The notes beneath the pieces are model-generated. The model searched no databases, was not told the DNA's origin, and worked only from the letters and a program-made list of their open reading frames with translations. Shown in pieces: positions 27,343-36,183 of a stretch of 64,000 nucleotides of DNA (within the stretch, counting starts at the first letter, position 1; each line of letters opens with the position of its first letter). Both the position numbers and the translations under genes were made by a program. This DNA is from Methylococcales bacterium (GTDB taxonomy: Bacteria > Pseudomonadota > Gammaproteobacteria > Methylococcales > Methylomonadaceae): NCBI GenBank assembly GCA_026398895.1, contig JAPLRZ010000055.1:1-64000 (forward strand), read 5' to 3'.

Positions 27343-29046
27343 TTAAGCCAAGGGCAGATTATGTGAATGAAAGCGTGATGCAGTCGGCAGATTGGTAACA
27401 GTCATCAGAGTAGCATCGGGTAATTCTCGACAAAGTAAGCGCAACATATCTTCCTCACCCGCACTATCGAGTGAATCAAACGCCTCCTGTAAAAATATCC
27501 ATTTAGGTTGATACAACAGTACACGCACTAAGCCTAAACGCTGTTGTGTTTCGCGTGACAAGGCTTTATCCCAAGTATCAATGCAATCAAGTTGTGGAAT
27601 TAATTCGTCTAAGCCTACCAATTTAAGTTTTGACTCCAATAGGTTGTCAGCAAATGCGTCATCAACGGTAGGATAACAAATAGCCGAACGCAGGGTATCT
27701 TTGGGCAAATAAGGGCGCGGCGGCATAAAAAATAACAGCTCGCTATCAGGTAAACCGATACGTCCATAGCCCCAAGGCCACAAACCCGTGATGGCTTTAA
27801 ATAATTTAGACCCCGTAAAGAAATTGCCCGTAATAAGCACATGTTCTCCCGCTCTGATTTCAGTATTGATACAGGATATTATTTCTTCACCGTTCAGTTT
27901 GTTGATACAGAGCTTTTCAAAAGCTAACACCGAACAATCTGTTTTTTCTAAAATAATACGGCGCGGATCAGGGCTAATGATTTCTTCTTCCAAATAATCC
28001 AATGATTCTAGCAAACCTAAAATACGCTCTACCGATGCACGCCATTCAAATACTCTGGTCATATTGTCAACAGGCCACGATAACGCGGAAGCCATTTGTT
28101 GAAAAGATTGCGCAGATTGCATCAATCCACCCAGTGAAATACTGCCCCAAATATAACGTGGCGAGGAAATAAGAATAGGAAAAGCCATCGACAATACAGA
28201 ATAACCCGAAGAAAACATTAAAATATGTTCCCATGCTTTGGTTTGTTGTTGCCATGCGTTATGTATTTCATCAAACAAAACACGAAAACGTTGGCGTTCA
28301 TTGCCTTCACCATGAACCATCGCAATGGATAAAGAATGTTCTTGCGCTGTCACTAAGGAAAAGCGGAAATTAGCTTCTGCTGTTTGTTTGGCATCGGTTG
28401 CTTTGGTCAACGGTCGACCTATTAACCAACCTAACAAAGAGGCGGCACTGGCATAAATCAATGCCAACCAGACTAAATGCCCATAAATAGGCATTTCCAC
28501 AATCCCTAAATCCAACACCACCACGCCCGACAGTGACCACAATATTTGACTAAAACTAATCAACAACAATAGATTGTAAAATAGGGAATGGCATAACTCG
28601 ATAGCAGATTCTGTCGCAATACGAATATCTTCTGCAATACGCCCATCTGGATTATCGTGTTCGCCTTTTTCGGTGTGCGTCACCAAATAATGCCGTCCCT
28701 TATACATCCAACGACTGAGTAAATGCTCCGTTAACCATTCACGCCAACCTATTTGTAAGTCCCGTTTTATTTTTACATGAGTCGCGTTTAAAATAATATT
28801 AGCGGCGAAAATCAAAAAAATAATCCCGATTTGGGTAACTAATTTAGACATCGACCGCTGTTCCAACGCATCAAACAAAGCGGCACTCCATTTGTTGATG
28901 ACAACGGCAATAGCAATTTGCGCCACAGTAAGGATGACCAATATTAAGGTCGAGCGGCGTATGCTTGCCTCATTTTCAGAATACCAAAAACCACCTGCTA
29001 ACCGCACAAATCGGATAAAAAAGTTGTTTTCGTTCATAAGCGTCAC
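27343..29046 (-). CDS. SbmA/YddA-like ABC half-transporter with degenerate ATPase domain
   Basis: A membrane domain of the ABC_membrane_2 type (residues 1-330, six helices, with EDIRIATESAIELCHSLFYN in the conserved loop) is fused to a C-terminal nucleotide-binding domain. All ATPase motifs depart from consensus: Walker A is GNFFTGSKLF (no Lys in register), the Q-loop region is FMPPRPYLP, the signature is LSRETQQRL, Walker B is IFLQEAFDSLD (Asp to Gln), and the switch His is absent (TVTNLPTASRFH). The frame is intact over 567 aa. It may work as a non-hydrolysing transporter or binding partner. Upstream of the GH5 gene on the same strand. Confidence 0.85.
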   Translation of the reverse strand: MTLMNENNFFIRFVRLAGGFWYSENEASIRRSTLILVILTVAQIAIAVVINKWSAALFDALEQRSMSKLVTQIGIIFLIFAANIILNATHVKIKRDLQIGWREWLTEHLLSRWMYKGRHYLVTHTEKGEHDNPDGRIAEDIRIATESAIELCHSLFYNLLLLISFSQILWSLSGVVVLDLGIVEMPIYGHLVWLALIYASAASLLGWLIGRPLTKATDAKQTAEANFRFSLVTAQEHSLSIAMVHGEGNERQRFRVLFDEIHNAWQQQTKAWEHILMFSSGYSVLSMAFPILISSPRYIWGSISLGGLMQSAQSFQQMASALSWPVDNMTRVFEWRASVERILGLLESLDYLEEEIISPDPRRIILEKTDCSVLAFEKLCINKLNGEEIISCINTEIRAGEHVLITGNFFTGSKLFKAITGLWPWGYGRIGLPDSELLFFMPPRPYLPKDTLRSAICYPTVDDAFADNLLESKLKLVGLDELIPQLDCIDTWDKALSRETQQRLGLVRVLLYQPKWIFLQEAFDSLDSAGEEDMLRLLCRELPDATLMTVTNLPTASRFHSHNLPLA

Positions 29047-29257
29047 TCCTTGCTGAAAATAAAATAAACGGGACAGAAAACCTGCGATTTTATACAGTCT
29101 TGAACGATTAGTACAAAGTATTTATTTATCTTAAGAGTAAGCGGGTACACGCATAAAATGTCATGGTAACTTATCGTTATAAAACAGCGTTTCTTTCCAA
29201 TTGGTGTTGCTGCTCTGGTAGCTATTGAATTTGGCTATGTAAGTTTGTGTGTATTTA

Positions 29258-29282
29258 GGAGTGCGAGCTTTGCTTGCAAGTC
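29258..29282. repeat. GGAGT-hairpin family, half copy
   Basis: GGAGT followed by stem GCGAGC/GCTTGC with a TTT loop and AAGTC. It matches the left half of the 43663-43706 element, with one G-U-compatible change in the stem. Confidence 0.55.
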
Positions 29283-29374
29283 AGGTAATACATTTACTTG
29301 TTGCTAACAACTTAAAAGCGGCGGAGTACAAACCTAGTACACCGTCAATTTAGTTATGACGGGTAAAGTTGCTA

Positions 29375-29404
29375 GACCTGCGAGGTCTTAAAGACCTCTC
29401 AGGT
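29375..29404. repeat. ACCTGCGAGGTCTT hairpin repeat
   Basis: GACCTGCGAGGTCT and AGACCTCTCAGGTC form a near-perfect 14-bp stem with one mismatch and a short loop, followed by TTTAT. The same hairpin appears at 59977-60009. Confidence 0.55.
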
Positions 29405-29623
29405 CTTTATTGCACACGTCACAATAAAATGGACTGACTACTAGGTTTGTATTCCAGTCACTCAATGTTTAGCACTACCCAAAATGACTTGTAAATCAGC
29501 TTAACGAAAAACGCCTTATGCCACGGCGTGGGCAAACGATAGAGCCGTTTGTCCACCCTACTACTGGGCTGGTTTTTAACAAGTGAGTTGAGTGGTGAGC
29601 ATATTTCTTTTAACATTCACGAT

Positions 29624-29820
29624 GGAGTCGAATAGCTTTAGAGACTGTGAAAGTATTATGAAAATTAGGCGCAAAACAGTTTTTGTATTTTATAAGTCAT
29701 TGTTTTTATGCAATGTGGGAGAGGCTTTAGCCTCGACTGCGAGGCTAAAGCCTCTCCCACATGAATACTTTCACAGTCTCTTTAGCTATTGGCGGTAAAC
29801 AGCTAAAGCTGTTTTACTCC
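29624..29820. repeat. GGAGT...ACTCC twin-hairpin repeat, interrupted
   Basis: GGAGT at 29624 and ACTCC at 29816 bound an element split by the MITE at 29641-29780. Removing the insertion and one TTTA copy restores AATAGCTTTAGCTATT as hairpin 1, followed by AACAGCTAAAGCTGTT as hairpin 2. This is the same twin-hairpin architecture as the copies at 14476, 43663 and 53629. Confidence 0.65.
29641..29780. mobile_element. 140-bp MITE-like element with 17-bp TIRs
   Basis: The perfect terminal inverted repeats are GAGACTGTGAAAGTATT (29641-29657) and its complement (29764-29780). They are flanked by direct TTTA copies at 29637-29640 and 29781-29784, consistent with a 4-bp target duplication. The inside carries a perfect 21-bp-arm hairpin (29715-29735 with 29740-29760, 4-nt loop) and no coding sequence. 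The insertion splits a palindrome whose halves rejoin exactly. Confidence 0.7.
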
Positions 29821-30016
29821 TGCGTTTTTTGTTAAATAACTTTGTACCTAAAGGCGATGGGGGATTTCGATTGAGTTCAAAGCTTGTGCCTCAATCCGAG
29901 TGGCTGTGTAGTTGGGTTGGCGATAAGCCAGCCGAACAAACTCAGTCATAAAACGATGATTATATATTACTGTAGTTCGGGTTGTTGGGTTGCCAAAAAG
30001 CAGAAATTCCCCAGCG

Positions 30017-30111
30017 CGGGGCGGGTTATTCAACCTGCCCCACTGTTTGAATTTTATTACGGTGTTCAAGGTCACGGTCAAAACGTTGCGACGGGGTGAA
30101 TACCCCGTCGC
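30017..30111. repeat. GGGCGGGTTATTCAACC repeat, copy A
   Basis: GGGGCGGGTTATTCAACCTG at one end and GACGGGGTGAATACCCCGTC at the other. The reverse complement matches 56662-56755 (CGGGGGTATTCACCCCG ... GACGGGTTGAATAACCCGCC). It is a dispersed repeat with compensatory hairpins at both ends. Confidence 0.6.
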
Positions 30112-30130
30112 GCTTTGGCTACTAGCTACG

Positions 30131-32539
30131 CTATTTAGCCACAGTTGTTCCTACCCCTTTGCCAAGGCTAGAGGTTTGGCACGTTACTGATCCGTTATTG
30201 ATTCCTACTGGTGCCGCACCTACAGGAGCAATCTGGAACTTACCCGTGGTATCAATCGGCGCACTGCCTATCAAGGTGGTGGAGGTAGAAGTAGCACCTG
30301 TACCCATCCAGCAAGTTGCAGTCAAAGTAGTCAGGTTTGGTCCGAACCAATTGGTGCCGCCAACGACCACCCACTTGCCAGTCCCGATGCCGTAGGTAAC
30401 TTTGCCTACGCTGACGGATTCTGTACCTGTGAAGTTAGTCAATGTCACTGTTGCCGTGTTGGACACTATACCTGCGGCACTCTTGACCGTGTAGCTGAAG
30501 CTGTCGGCACCGCCCGAGGTTGCCTTGTAGGTAACGGAACCATTCGCATTTTTGACTAACGTACCTTTGGTTGGACCAGTATTAGGAACAATGGTTACAC
30601 TGGTAGGGTTGAGTGCGTCAGCCGCATTGGTAGAGGCTGGCAGATCATTGCTCAGTATAGGCAGGACGTGACCTGGTGCTGCGTCAGCGGTTGATGCCGC
30701 AAACTGGTTTGCAACAGCCGTGGGTGCAGCAGCTTTAAATGCCAGCGTCAAGTTAGCCGTGGCTACGTTTGAAAACGCTACGGTGCCTGCTGTTTGTTTA
30801 ACATATTTAAAGCTGTCCGAACAAGGAAGCGTAGCACCCGCAGTCGCTAGGCAGGGAAGAGTACCCGCAGTCGCGGTGAAACTCCATACTCCAGCAGCGA
30901 GCGTGATGGCTCCATTTGTGGGTTGCTGAATAATCACGGCATCCAGCGGCAGGGTGGTGATGCCATCAGCAAGCAATAACTGGGTCGAACCGCTAGAACT
31001 CACGGTAAAACCTGGAACCAAGAAGTCTGTTGCGACGGGTGGATTAAGCAGATTTTGCGCAGCACCCACGATGCTAACCAAATGATCGGCATGACTACCC
31101 AAATCAGAAGATGCCACCGACACGCTTTCTGGTGGTTCAATAGTGGTGGGCAATGTGTAGGTGTAGCAAACATCACCTACCCCCGTACCAACACCCGCTG
31201 GACAAGCAGCTTTCGTCATTATGTCAGACACAGCTGGCGTTACACCAGCCGCAGTGGGAACACCAGGGATGCCTTCTGCAATCAGAGTGACAGGATCAAC
31301 TTGATCAGTTGAATGCGCCACAATGGTTATTACACGAGTCGGGGTATCAAAAGTTGCCTGACTGATTTCGACTCCATCCGTCAACGCTGCATTGGTACTG
31401 GTGACGGGATTACTGCTTAGGTTGGTGACCGTGACATTAGCTGGAACCTTGGGTGAATTATATTCAATATGACCATGATATAAACCTGGAAACGAACCAC
31501 TTGGAAGCATTTGCAAACTTGGCATATCCACACCAGTCAGGATTAACTTCTGATTTGGCGATGACGTTGCCCATACATCGATGGAGTTAAGACCATTGGT
31601 GGCACGAGTCTCGTAAGCACCGTTAATTGCCAGCGGTTGTGCAATCGGCGCACTCCAAACCTGACCCAGAACATTGGCATCGGAAACTGTAATGGAATCA
31701 ATACCTGGACCGCCTATGTTTGACCCTGTTGGACCATCGATCTTAAGGAAGTTGGTGCCAAACGGGCTACCAGTAAACGTGTGTGCATAGCTAGGATCGC
31801 CAAGGAAGGTTATGGGCGGTAAAGCAGGGTTTGGGTCAGGTACGGTCAGCGATTCGCCTGGATTTAACACATCCCACTGAATAAACGGACCAATTGCACC
31901 GCCCAGAGCTAAATCAAAATTATTGGTGACAGCCAGCGGTACATCAGCAGTAAAGAAAACCGCCGCATTGGCACCGAACAGATTTTGATTATTGGTTGCC
32001 TGCACATTATTGAACACTTGTTTGCCGAACGGATGCGTCACCGTATAGGTACCGTTCATCGCTGTTGTATTGAAATTGAGAGCGATGCGCACGCGGGCAA
32101 ACACGGTCTCAGTGCCATGAATCGGCACACCCAAAGGCAGATACGAAGCCTCCAGCCCCGCTACATAGCGAAATCCAAACCCACCTGGAGTAAAGCGGGC
32201 TTTAAAATGAACCATGTTATAAAACATCTCGGGACCGATATTGCCCGCAAAACCCGCCGCATCTGGGAGTGGAGCAAAACACATAGGTGCCAAACCAGCC
32301 GCCGCATTGGGTGACTTAACTTGCGATTTACACAAGCCAACGGCAAGATTATTGCCGTCGCGATACCATTGTGGCCAGATTAAGGTCGGATCAGAAGGAC
32401 CATGATCTTGTAATATAGCTGAGGCAACGCCGCTAGTTAACATTGAGCCAACTAACGCAAGGCGAATAAATTGGCGTAGTTTGTTTTTGTTAGAAAGGGG
32501 AAAGCTTGCTGTTTCCCGTAATGTATGTTTTGTTTTCAT
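30131..32539 (-). CDS. Large secreted protein with Ig-like/cadherin-like domains
   Basis: An 802-aa exported protein with an extended signal peptide ending near SGVASA (residues 20-40 hydrophobic). The N-terminal 300 residues (LIWPQWYRDGNNLAVGLCKSQ onward) form a unique domain with aromatic and Cys residues. The C-terminal half is Thr/Ser/Val-rich with Ig-like folds, including SNDLPASTNAADALNPTSV and GTLVKNANGSVTYKATSGG, the 'gap-T-Y' pattern of cadherin-like repeats. It is probably a surface or matrix protein. I cannot name the family of the N-terminal domain. It is monocistronic. Confidence 0.78.
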   Translation of the reverse strand: MKTKHTLRETASFPLSNKNKLRQFIRLALVGSMLTSGVASAILQDHGPSDPTLIWPQWYRDGNNLAVGLCKSQVKSPNAAAGLAPMCFAPLPDAAGFAGNIGPEMFYNMVHFKARFTPGGFGFRYVAGLEASYLPLGVPIHGTETVFARVRIALNFNTTAMNGTYTVTHPFGKQVFNNVQATNNQNLFGANAAVFFTADVPLAVTNNFDLALGGAIGPFIQWDVLNPGESLTVPDPNPALPPITFLGDPSYAHTFTGSPFGTNFLKIDGPTGSNIGGPGIDSITVSDANVLGQVWSAPIAQPLAINGAYETRATNGLNSIDVWATSSPNQKLILTGVDMPSLQMLPSGSFPGLYHGHIEYNSPKVPANVTVTNLSSNPVTSTNAALTDGVEISQATFDTPTRVITIVAHSTDQVDPVTLIAEGIPGVPTAAGVTPAVSDIMTKAACPAGVGTGVGDVCYTYTLPTTIEPPESVSVASSDLGSHADHLVSIVGAAQNLLNPPVATDFLVPGFTVSSSGSTQLLLADGITTLPLDAVIIQQPTNGAITLAAGVWSFTATAGTLPCLATAGATLPCSDSFKYVKQTAGTVAFSNVATANLTLAFKAAAPTAVANQFAASTADAAPGHVLPILSNDLPASTNAADALNPTSVTIVPNTGPTKGTLVKNANGSVTYKATSGGADSFSYTVKSAAGIVSNTATVTLTNFTGTESVSVGKVTYGIGTGKWVVVGGTNWFGPNLTTLTATCWMGTGATSTSTTLIGSAPIDTTGKFQIAPVGAAPVGINNGSVTCQTSSLGKGVGTTVAK

Positions 32540-33395
32540 CGAAGTGACCTCATTATTTTTGTCAAAGATTAATAATATCTGACGGTTTATTTAGGTTAAA
32601 ACTTAAGTAATACTAATAATCTCGGCACACAGGTGACGATGAAAAATTATTATTATGTTGGTCGTTGATCTCGTCAGTCATTCTATAAAAACTCTCTTGC
32701 TGACGGTTGTAGTTATGGTTTTGTTTGTATTCAAAGCAGTGATGGACGTTACTACCGTCTACCTCAATAAAGCTAGATCCTTTACTAGGTCTGTCTTTGT
32801 TGAGGATCACGGTTTTCTCGTATAGGAAAGGACGTGGTTGAGGCTAGTTTTTGACGTGCTACCGTCTACTAATTAACAATAAAACCTTGAAAGCCTTTGT
32901 GTGACCTTAACGATGTCACTCTCGGCAATCCGATCTTCCAAACAACTTGGATTCGTAACTTTCCATCCCTAAATTTACAATTAGGTACAGATTTAACTTA
33001 TCTGAATTTATACACAGCTAAGTTTTAAAATATTCCGATATTGCCAGCTCCCCACTTAATTCTTAATGAGAATGAGTCTGGAACTGGGTTATAGTTTATC
33101 AACATCACCGTATAGCAACAATGGCAAGATCATTCATTTTGGGATTTTTTTAAAACCAGAAAAAATTTATAACACATTGAAATACAAGATTAATTAAAAT
33201 AAATTACTTTAATTAATGGATTTCTATATTTAAATATACAAAATACTGACGTTTTTGAAGGAAGTTTTGTGAGATATTTACCTTGCCAAAATATTTTAAA
33301 TATGAAGGCAGTTGGTCTTTAAGCAGGATTTAAAATGTTGTGTGCGGATTGTGAATAAAGGGGGAGTGCTAAATACTGGAGTGCAGGCTCTGCCT
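32540..33395. other. Gene-free region upstream of the secreted protein
   Basis: AT-rich DNA with no convincing gene. Two related direct copies, GACGTTACTACCGTCTAC near 32745 and GACGTGCTACCGTCTAC near 32852, are spaced about 107 bp and could be regulator sites for the leftward 30131-32539 gene. A weak leftward 65-codon frame (32613-32810, GTG start) covers one copy. A GGAGT hairpin lies at 33378. Confidence 0.4.
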
Positions 33396-33402
33396 CACTG
33401 CC
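33378..33402. repeat. GGAGT-hairpin family, half copy
   Basis: GGAGTGCAGGCTCTGCCTCA: GGAGT with stem GCAGGC/GCCTca and a TCT loop, abutting the left arm of the large inverted repeat at 33396. Confidence 0.5.
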
Positions 33403-33528
33403 ATTAAGTTAAGGATTTTTCCGTTCGCCCTGAGCTTGTCGAAGGGTGAATGGAAAAATTCCAGCCCCGAAGTTAAGCCGTTCATGCTTCGACAAGCTCA
33501 GCACGAACGGCTTAACTTAATGGCAGTG
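33396..33528. repeat. Long composite inverted repeat (TTCGACAAGCTCAGCACGAACGG family)
   Basis: The outer arms CACTGCCATTAAGTTAAG (33396-33413) and CTTAACTTAATGGCAGTG (33511-33528) are perfectly complementary. Inside are CCGTTCGCCCTGAGCTTGTC and its near-complement CTTCGACAAGCTCAGCACGAACGG. A second copy of the core is at 45281-45391. This motif is a widespread bacterial dispersed repeat; here it sits at the ispD stop and may stabilise or terminate that mRNA. Confidence 0.7.
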
Positions 33529-33534
33529 AAGTGG

Positions 33535-34227
33535 CTATTGCTGCGCCATAAAAAACTGCGCTAATGCTAAATCTTCGGGTCTGGTAATTTTGATGTTATC
33601 AGGGCGACCTTCGACAATTTTGGGTTGTAAGCCTTGCAGTTCTAAGGCACTGGCTTCATCGGTTATGACAGGATTTCCTACCGCGTGTTCTAAAGCAGTT
33701 TTTAACGTTCCATAACGAAACATTTGCGGAGTTAATGCCCGCCATATAACACTGCGGTCTACTGTGCCAAGAATGTTTTTGCCTTGAACATTTTTTAAGG
33801 TATCGGCACAGGGTAACGCTAAAATACCGCCGACTTCATCATTAATTAAAGAATCAATCAAATGGTGAATATCGGCACGGGTGATACACGGTCTTGCCGC
33901 ATCATGCACTAATACCCAATCATCATCTGTAGCTTGAGTGCGAATAGCGTGTAAACCAGATAACACCGAATCAGCGCGTTCTTTGCCCCCAGCGGCGGTG
34001 ATTATTTTTTCGTGATTGGCGATGCTAAGTTCTGACCAATACGGGTCTTCTTCAGAAATTGCCACTGCCACCGCCGCGAAAACCTCAGCTTGTAATAAGC
34101 GCGATAAGGTATGTTCAATAACGGTTTTACCCGCTAAGTGTAAGTATTGTTTGGGACGGTCGGCATTCATGCGTTTACCAACGCCTGCCGCTGGTACAAC
34201 TGCCCAGATTTTTTGAGAAGCTGCCAT
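33535..34227 (-). CDS. ispD: 2-C-methyl-D-erythritol 4-phosphate cytidylyltransferase
   Basis: Third enzyme of the non-mevalonate isoprenoid pathway; it joins CTP and MEP to give CDP-ME. The N-terminal nucleotide-binding loop AVVPAAGVGKRMNADRPKQY is diagnostic, and VLVHDAARPCI and LKITRPEDLALA-like C-terminal segments are present. At 230 aa it has the usual size. Its ATG overlaps the stop of the upstream K+ channel gene by one base. ispF is not adjacent in this window. Confidence 0.95.
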   Translation of the reverse strand: MAASQKIWAVVPAAGVGKRMNADRPKQYLHLAGKTVIEHTLSRLLQAEVFAAVAVAISEEDPYWSELSIANHEKIITAAGGKERADSVLSGLHAIRTQATDDDWVLVHDAARPCITRADIHHLIDSLINDEVGGILALPCADTLKNVQGKNILGTVDRSVIWRALTPQMFRYGTLKTALEHAVGNPVITDEASALELQGLQPKIVEGRPDNIKITRPEDLALAQFFMAQQ

Positions 34228-34703
34228 TATTTTTTATCGTTAAGTTGTTGTTCTAAGCTATCTAATCGCTGATGTAGTCTGACTAATTCGCTAAGAATTT
34301 TGCTTTCATTCGCTTCAATATGATTGGTTTCTTGTTCAATCTGGCGCACGTTGTTTTCCCAGCTATCCATATTTTTACCAATGAGTGAAGCGGACAATAT
34401 GGCGGTACATAAAGAAAATACCGTGAGTCCAAATAGAATAAGTGCCGCTGATAATAAGCGTCCCAATAATGACGTAGGCACAACATCACCAAAACCAACA
34501 TGAGTCATCGTTACCCAAGCCGACCATATACCATCGGTTACTGAATGAATATTAGGGTCGATAACATAAAGTATGAACCCCGCGCCAAACGACACTGCAA
34601 AAGCTAATATCAGTAAGTAAAATAGGCTACGTTTGCCACTTAAATCATTCAGCAGTTTTTGAAACAAGCTGAAAGCCGCTGATAATAGTTGGATGATATT
34701 CAT
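34227..34703 (-). CDS. Two-helix potassium channel-like protein
   Basis: A 158-aa inner-membrane protein with helix LFYLLILAFAVSFGAGFILYV, a pore loop WSAWVTMTHVGFGDVVP, whose GFGD selectivity filter matches the Ion_trans_2 family, and a second helix LLSAALILFGLTVFSLCTAILSA. The C-terminal 45 residues form a coiled coil (NNVRQIEQETNHIEANESKI) and lack an RCK/TrkA domain, suggesting tetramerisation by coiled coil. It is translationally coupled to ispD by a TAATG-type overlap. Confidence 0.85.
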   Translation of the reverse strand: MNIIQLLSAAFSLFQKLLNDLSGKRSLFYLLILAFAVSFGAGFILYVIDPNIHSVTDGIWSAWVTMTHVGFGDVVPTSLLGRLLSAALILFGLTVFSLCTAILSASLIGKNMDSWENNVRQIEQETNHIEANESKILSELVRLHQRLDSLEQQLNDKK

Positions 34704-34782
34704 GAAATTCTCCTAAGAATGATTATATGGTGGCAATTATACCGAATTACGCCGAGTCTTTTGTCGCTAATGGGTATGAAAA

Positions 34783-35355
34783 TTATCTGTCTATGGGTTC
34801 TTGATAGCTGTATTTTTCTGACAATTGCAATAACACAAATACCGCACCTGTGCCGCCATCTTTTGGTGATGCCGAACAGAATGCTTGTACGTCTTTGTGC
34901 TGTCTTAGCCACAAATTAATATTATTTTTTAAAATGGGGTGCTGATCGGGTGAACGATGCCCTTTACCATGCACGATATGCACACAGCGGCAGCCGTCTT
35001 CTACGCAACGGTGTAGAAAATTGAGTAACTGGCGTTTGGCTTCATCACTACTTAAACCATGCAGATCAATGTCAGCATCTAAGCCAAAAAATCCAGTGCG
35101 AAGTTTTTTTAATACTTTATGTTGTAAGCCCGACTTTAAAAAACTGAGACTGTCTTCAATGCCCACTTTTTCAATGGGCAACGCAGTCACGCTGTCGATT
35201 AAATGACCATTAACATTGATAACGCTAGGTTTTGGATAGGGTTTGGGTTTGTCAGTAGCCGTGAACAAAACCTTATCGGTCTTTACGCTATGTACTTTGC
35301 CAACTGTTTGGTGAAACAAATCACTATCTTCTGGAGTAAGAATTTTTTTTGCCAC
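34783..35355 (-). CDS. Smr domain protein (SmrA/YdaL type)
   Basis: Small MutS-related (Smr) endonuclease-like protein of 190 aa. The Smr domain lies in the C-terminal half: [34 protein letters not shown] with the conserved HGKG, and [14 protein letters not shown]. The N-terminal 80 residues are basic and unstructured. Smr proteins of this kind bind nucleic acids and some cleave mRNA on stalled ribosomes. It is divergent from surE with start codons about 75 bp apart. Confidence 0.9.
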   Translation of the reverse strand: MAKKILTPEDSDLFHQTVGKVHSVKTDKVLFTATDKPKPYPKPSVINVNGHLIDSVTALPIEKVGIEDSLSFLKSGLQHKVLKKLRTGFFGLDADIDLHGLSSDEAKRQLLNFLHRCVEDGCRCVHIVHGKGHRSPDQHPILKNNINLWLRQHKDVQAFCSASPKDGGTGAVFVLLQLSEKYSYQEPIDR

Positions 35356-35429
35356 GAAAGCTGATTTTGTCGTCTATTGTTGCTAAGATGCTCTATTTTA
35401 TAGCCTCACGGCGACAGGGCATAATAATC

Positions 35430-36182
35430 ATGCGTATTCTGTTAAGTAATGATGACGGCTACCTAGCTGAAGGGCTGTGTGCATTAGCCAATGCGTTGCG
35501 TGATCATGCCGAATTATCGGTAGTCGCACCCGATAGAAACCGTAGTGCAGCAAGCAATTCGTTGACCCTAGAAATGCCGTTACGCGCCCATACGATGGAC
35601 AACGGCTTTATTAAAGTGGATGGAACACCCACCGATTGCGTGCATTTAGCCATTACAGGTTTGCTCGATCAAGAACCTGATATGGTGATTGCAGGAATCA
35701 ATCACGGTGCTAATCTGGGTGATGATGTGCTGTATTCTGGCACGGTCGCTGCTGCCACCGAAGGGCGATTTTTAGGACTACCCGCAATGGCTATTTCCTT
35801 AGCAGGTAGCAATCCTACCCATTTTGACACCGCAGGGATAGTCGCACTGACGCTATTAAAACAATTAATTAAACAGCCGTTACCACGCGATACTATTCTT
35901 AATGTCAACGTCCCCGATGTGCCCTTGTACGCCTTAAGAGGTTATCAGGCGACACGCTTGGGGCAACGCCATAAATCCGAACCTGTAATTAAAAGTATCG
36001 ATCCGCGTGGTCGCAGCATTTATTGGGTAGGTCCACCAGGTGCAGAACAAGATGCAGGTGAAGGCACAGATTTTTATGCGATTAATGCTGGATTTGTTTC
36101 AGTCACTCCCCTACAAATTGATTTAACGTGGTATGAACGCATCAATGCGTTAACCGCATGGCTACCTAAGGAGCATGAATAA
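35430..36182 (+). CDS. surE: 5'-nucleotidase SurE
   Basis: Metal-dependent survival phosphatase acting on nucleoside monophosphates. Motifs: [42 protein letters not shown] and [19 protein letters not shown], covering the Asp-Asp-Ser-Asn metal set. The start at 35430 gives the canonical [10 protein letters not shown] and a 250-aa protein; the upstream extension has no family match. It overlaps the possible first ATG of pcm by 8 bp; surE-pcm coupling is common in gammaproteobacteria. Confidence 0.96.
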   Translation: MRILLSNDDGYLAEGLCALANALRDHAELSVVAPDRNRSAASNSLTLEMPLRAHTMDNGFIKVDGTPTDCVHLAITGLLDQEPDMVIAGINHGANLGDDVLYSGTVAAATEGRFLGLPAMAISLAGSNPTHFDTAGIVALTLLKQLIKQPLPRDTILNVNVPDVPLYALRGYQATRLGQRHKSEPVIKSIDPRGRSIYWVGPPGAEQDAGEGTDFYAINAGFVSVTPLQIDLTWYERINALTAWLPKEHE

Positions 36183-36183
36183 A

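Larger units (their letters stand above)
29047..30130. other. Gene-free 1.1-kb repeat island
   Basis: No credible gene. The stretch contains several repeat families listed separately: a GGAGT hairpin at 29258, an imperfect GTGGGCAAACG hairpin at 29528-29556, a GACCTGCGAGGTCT hairpin at 29375-29404 related to 59977-60009, the nested MITE at 29624-29820, half a GTTGGGTTAGCG palindrome near 29911, and a GC-rich repeat at 30017-30111 related to 56662-56755. The promoter of the leftward ABC gene should lie just above 29046. Confidence 0.6.

Noticed and set aside
29848-30081. 77-codon leftward frame in the repeat island
   Set aside because: It is made of the GTTGGGTTGGCGATAAGCC and GGGCGGGTT repeats translated by chance.
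32613-32810. Leftward 65-codon frame with GTG start upstream of the exoprotein gene
   Set aside because: The composition is mildly protein-like but there is no ribosome site, no ATG and no recognised motif, and it covers one of two short direct repeats.
29047-33534. tRNA or rRNA genes in the long gene-free regions
   Set aside because: No T-loop (GGTTCGAATCC-like) with acceptor-stem pairing was found in any intergenic stretch.
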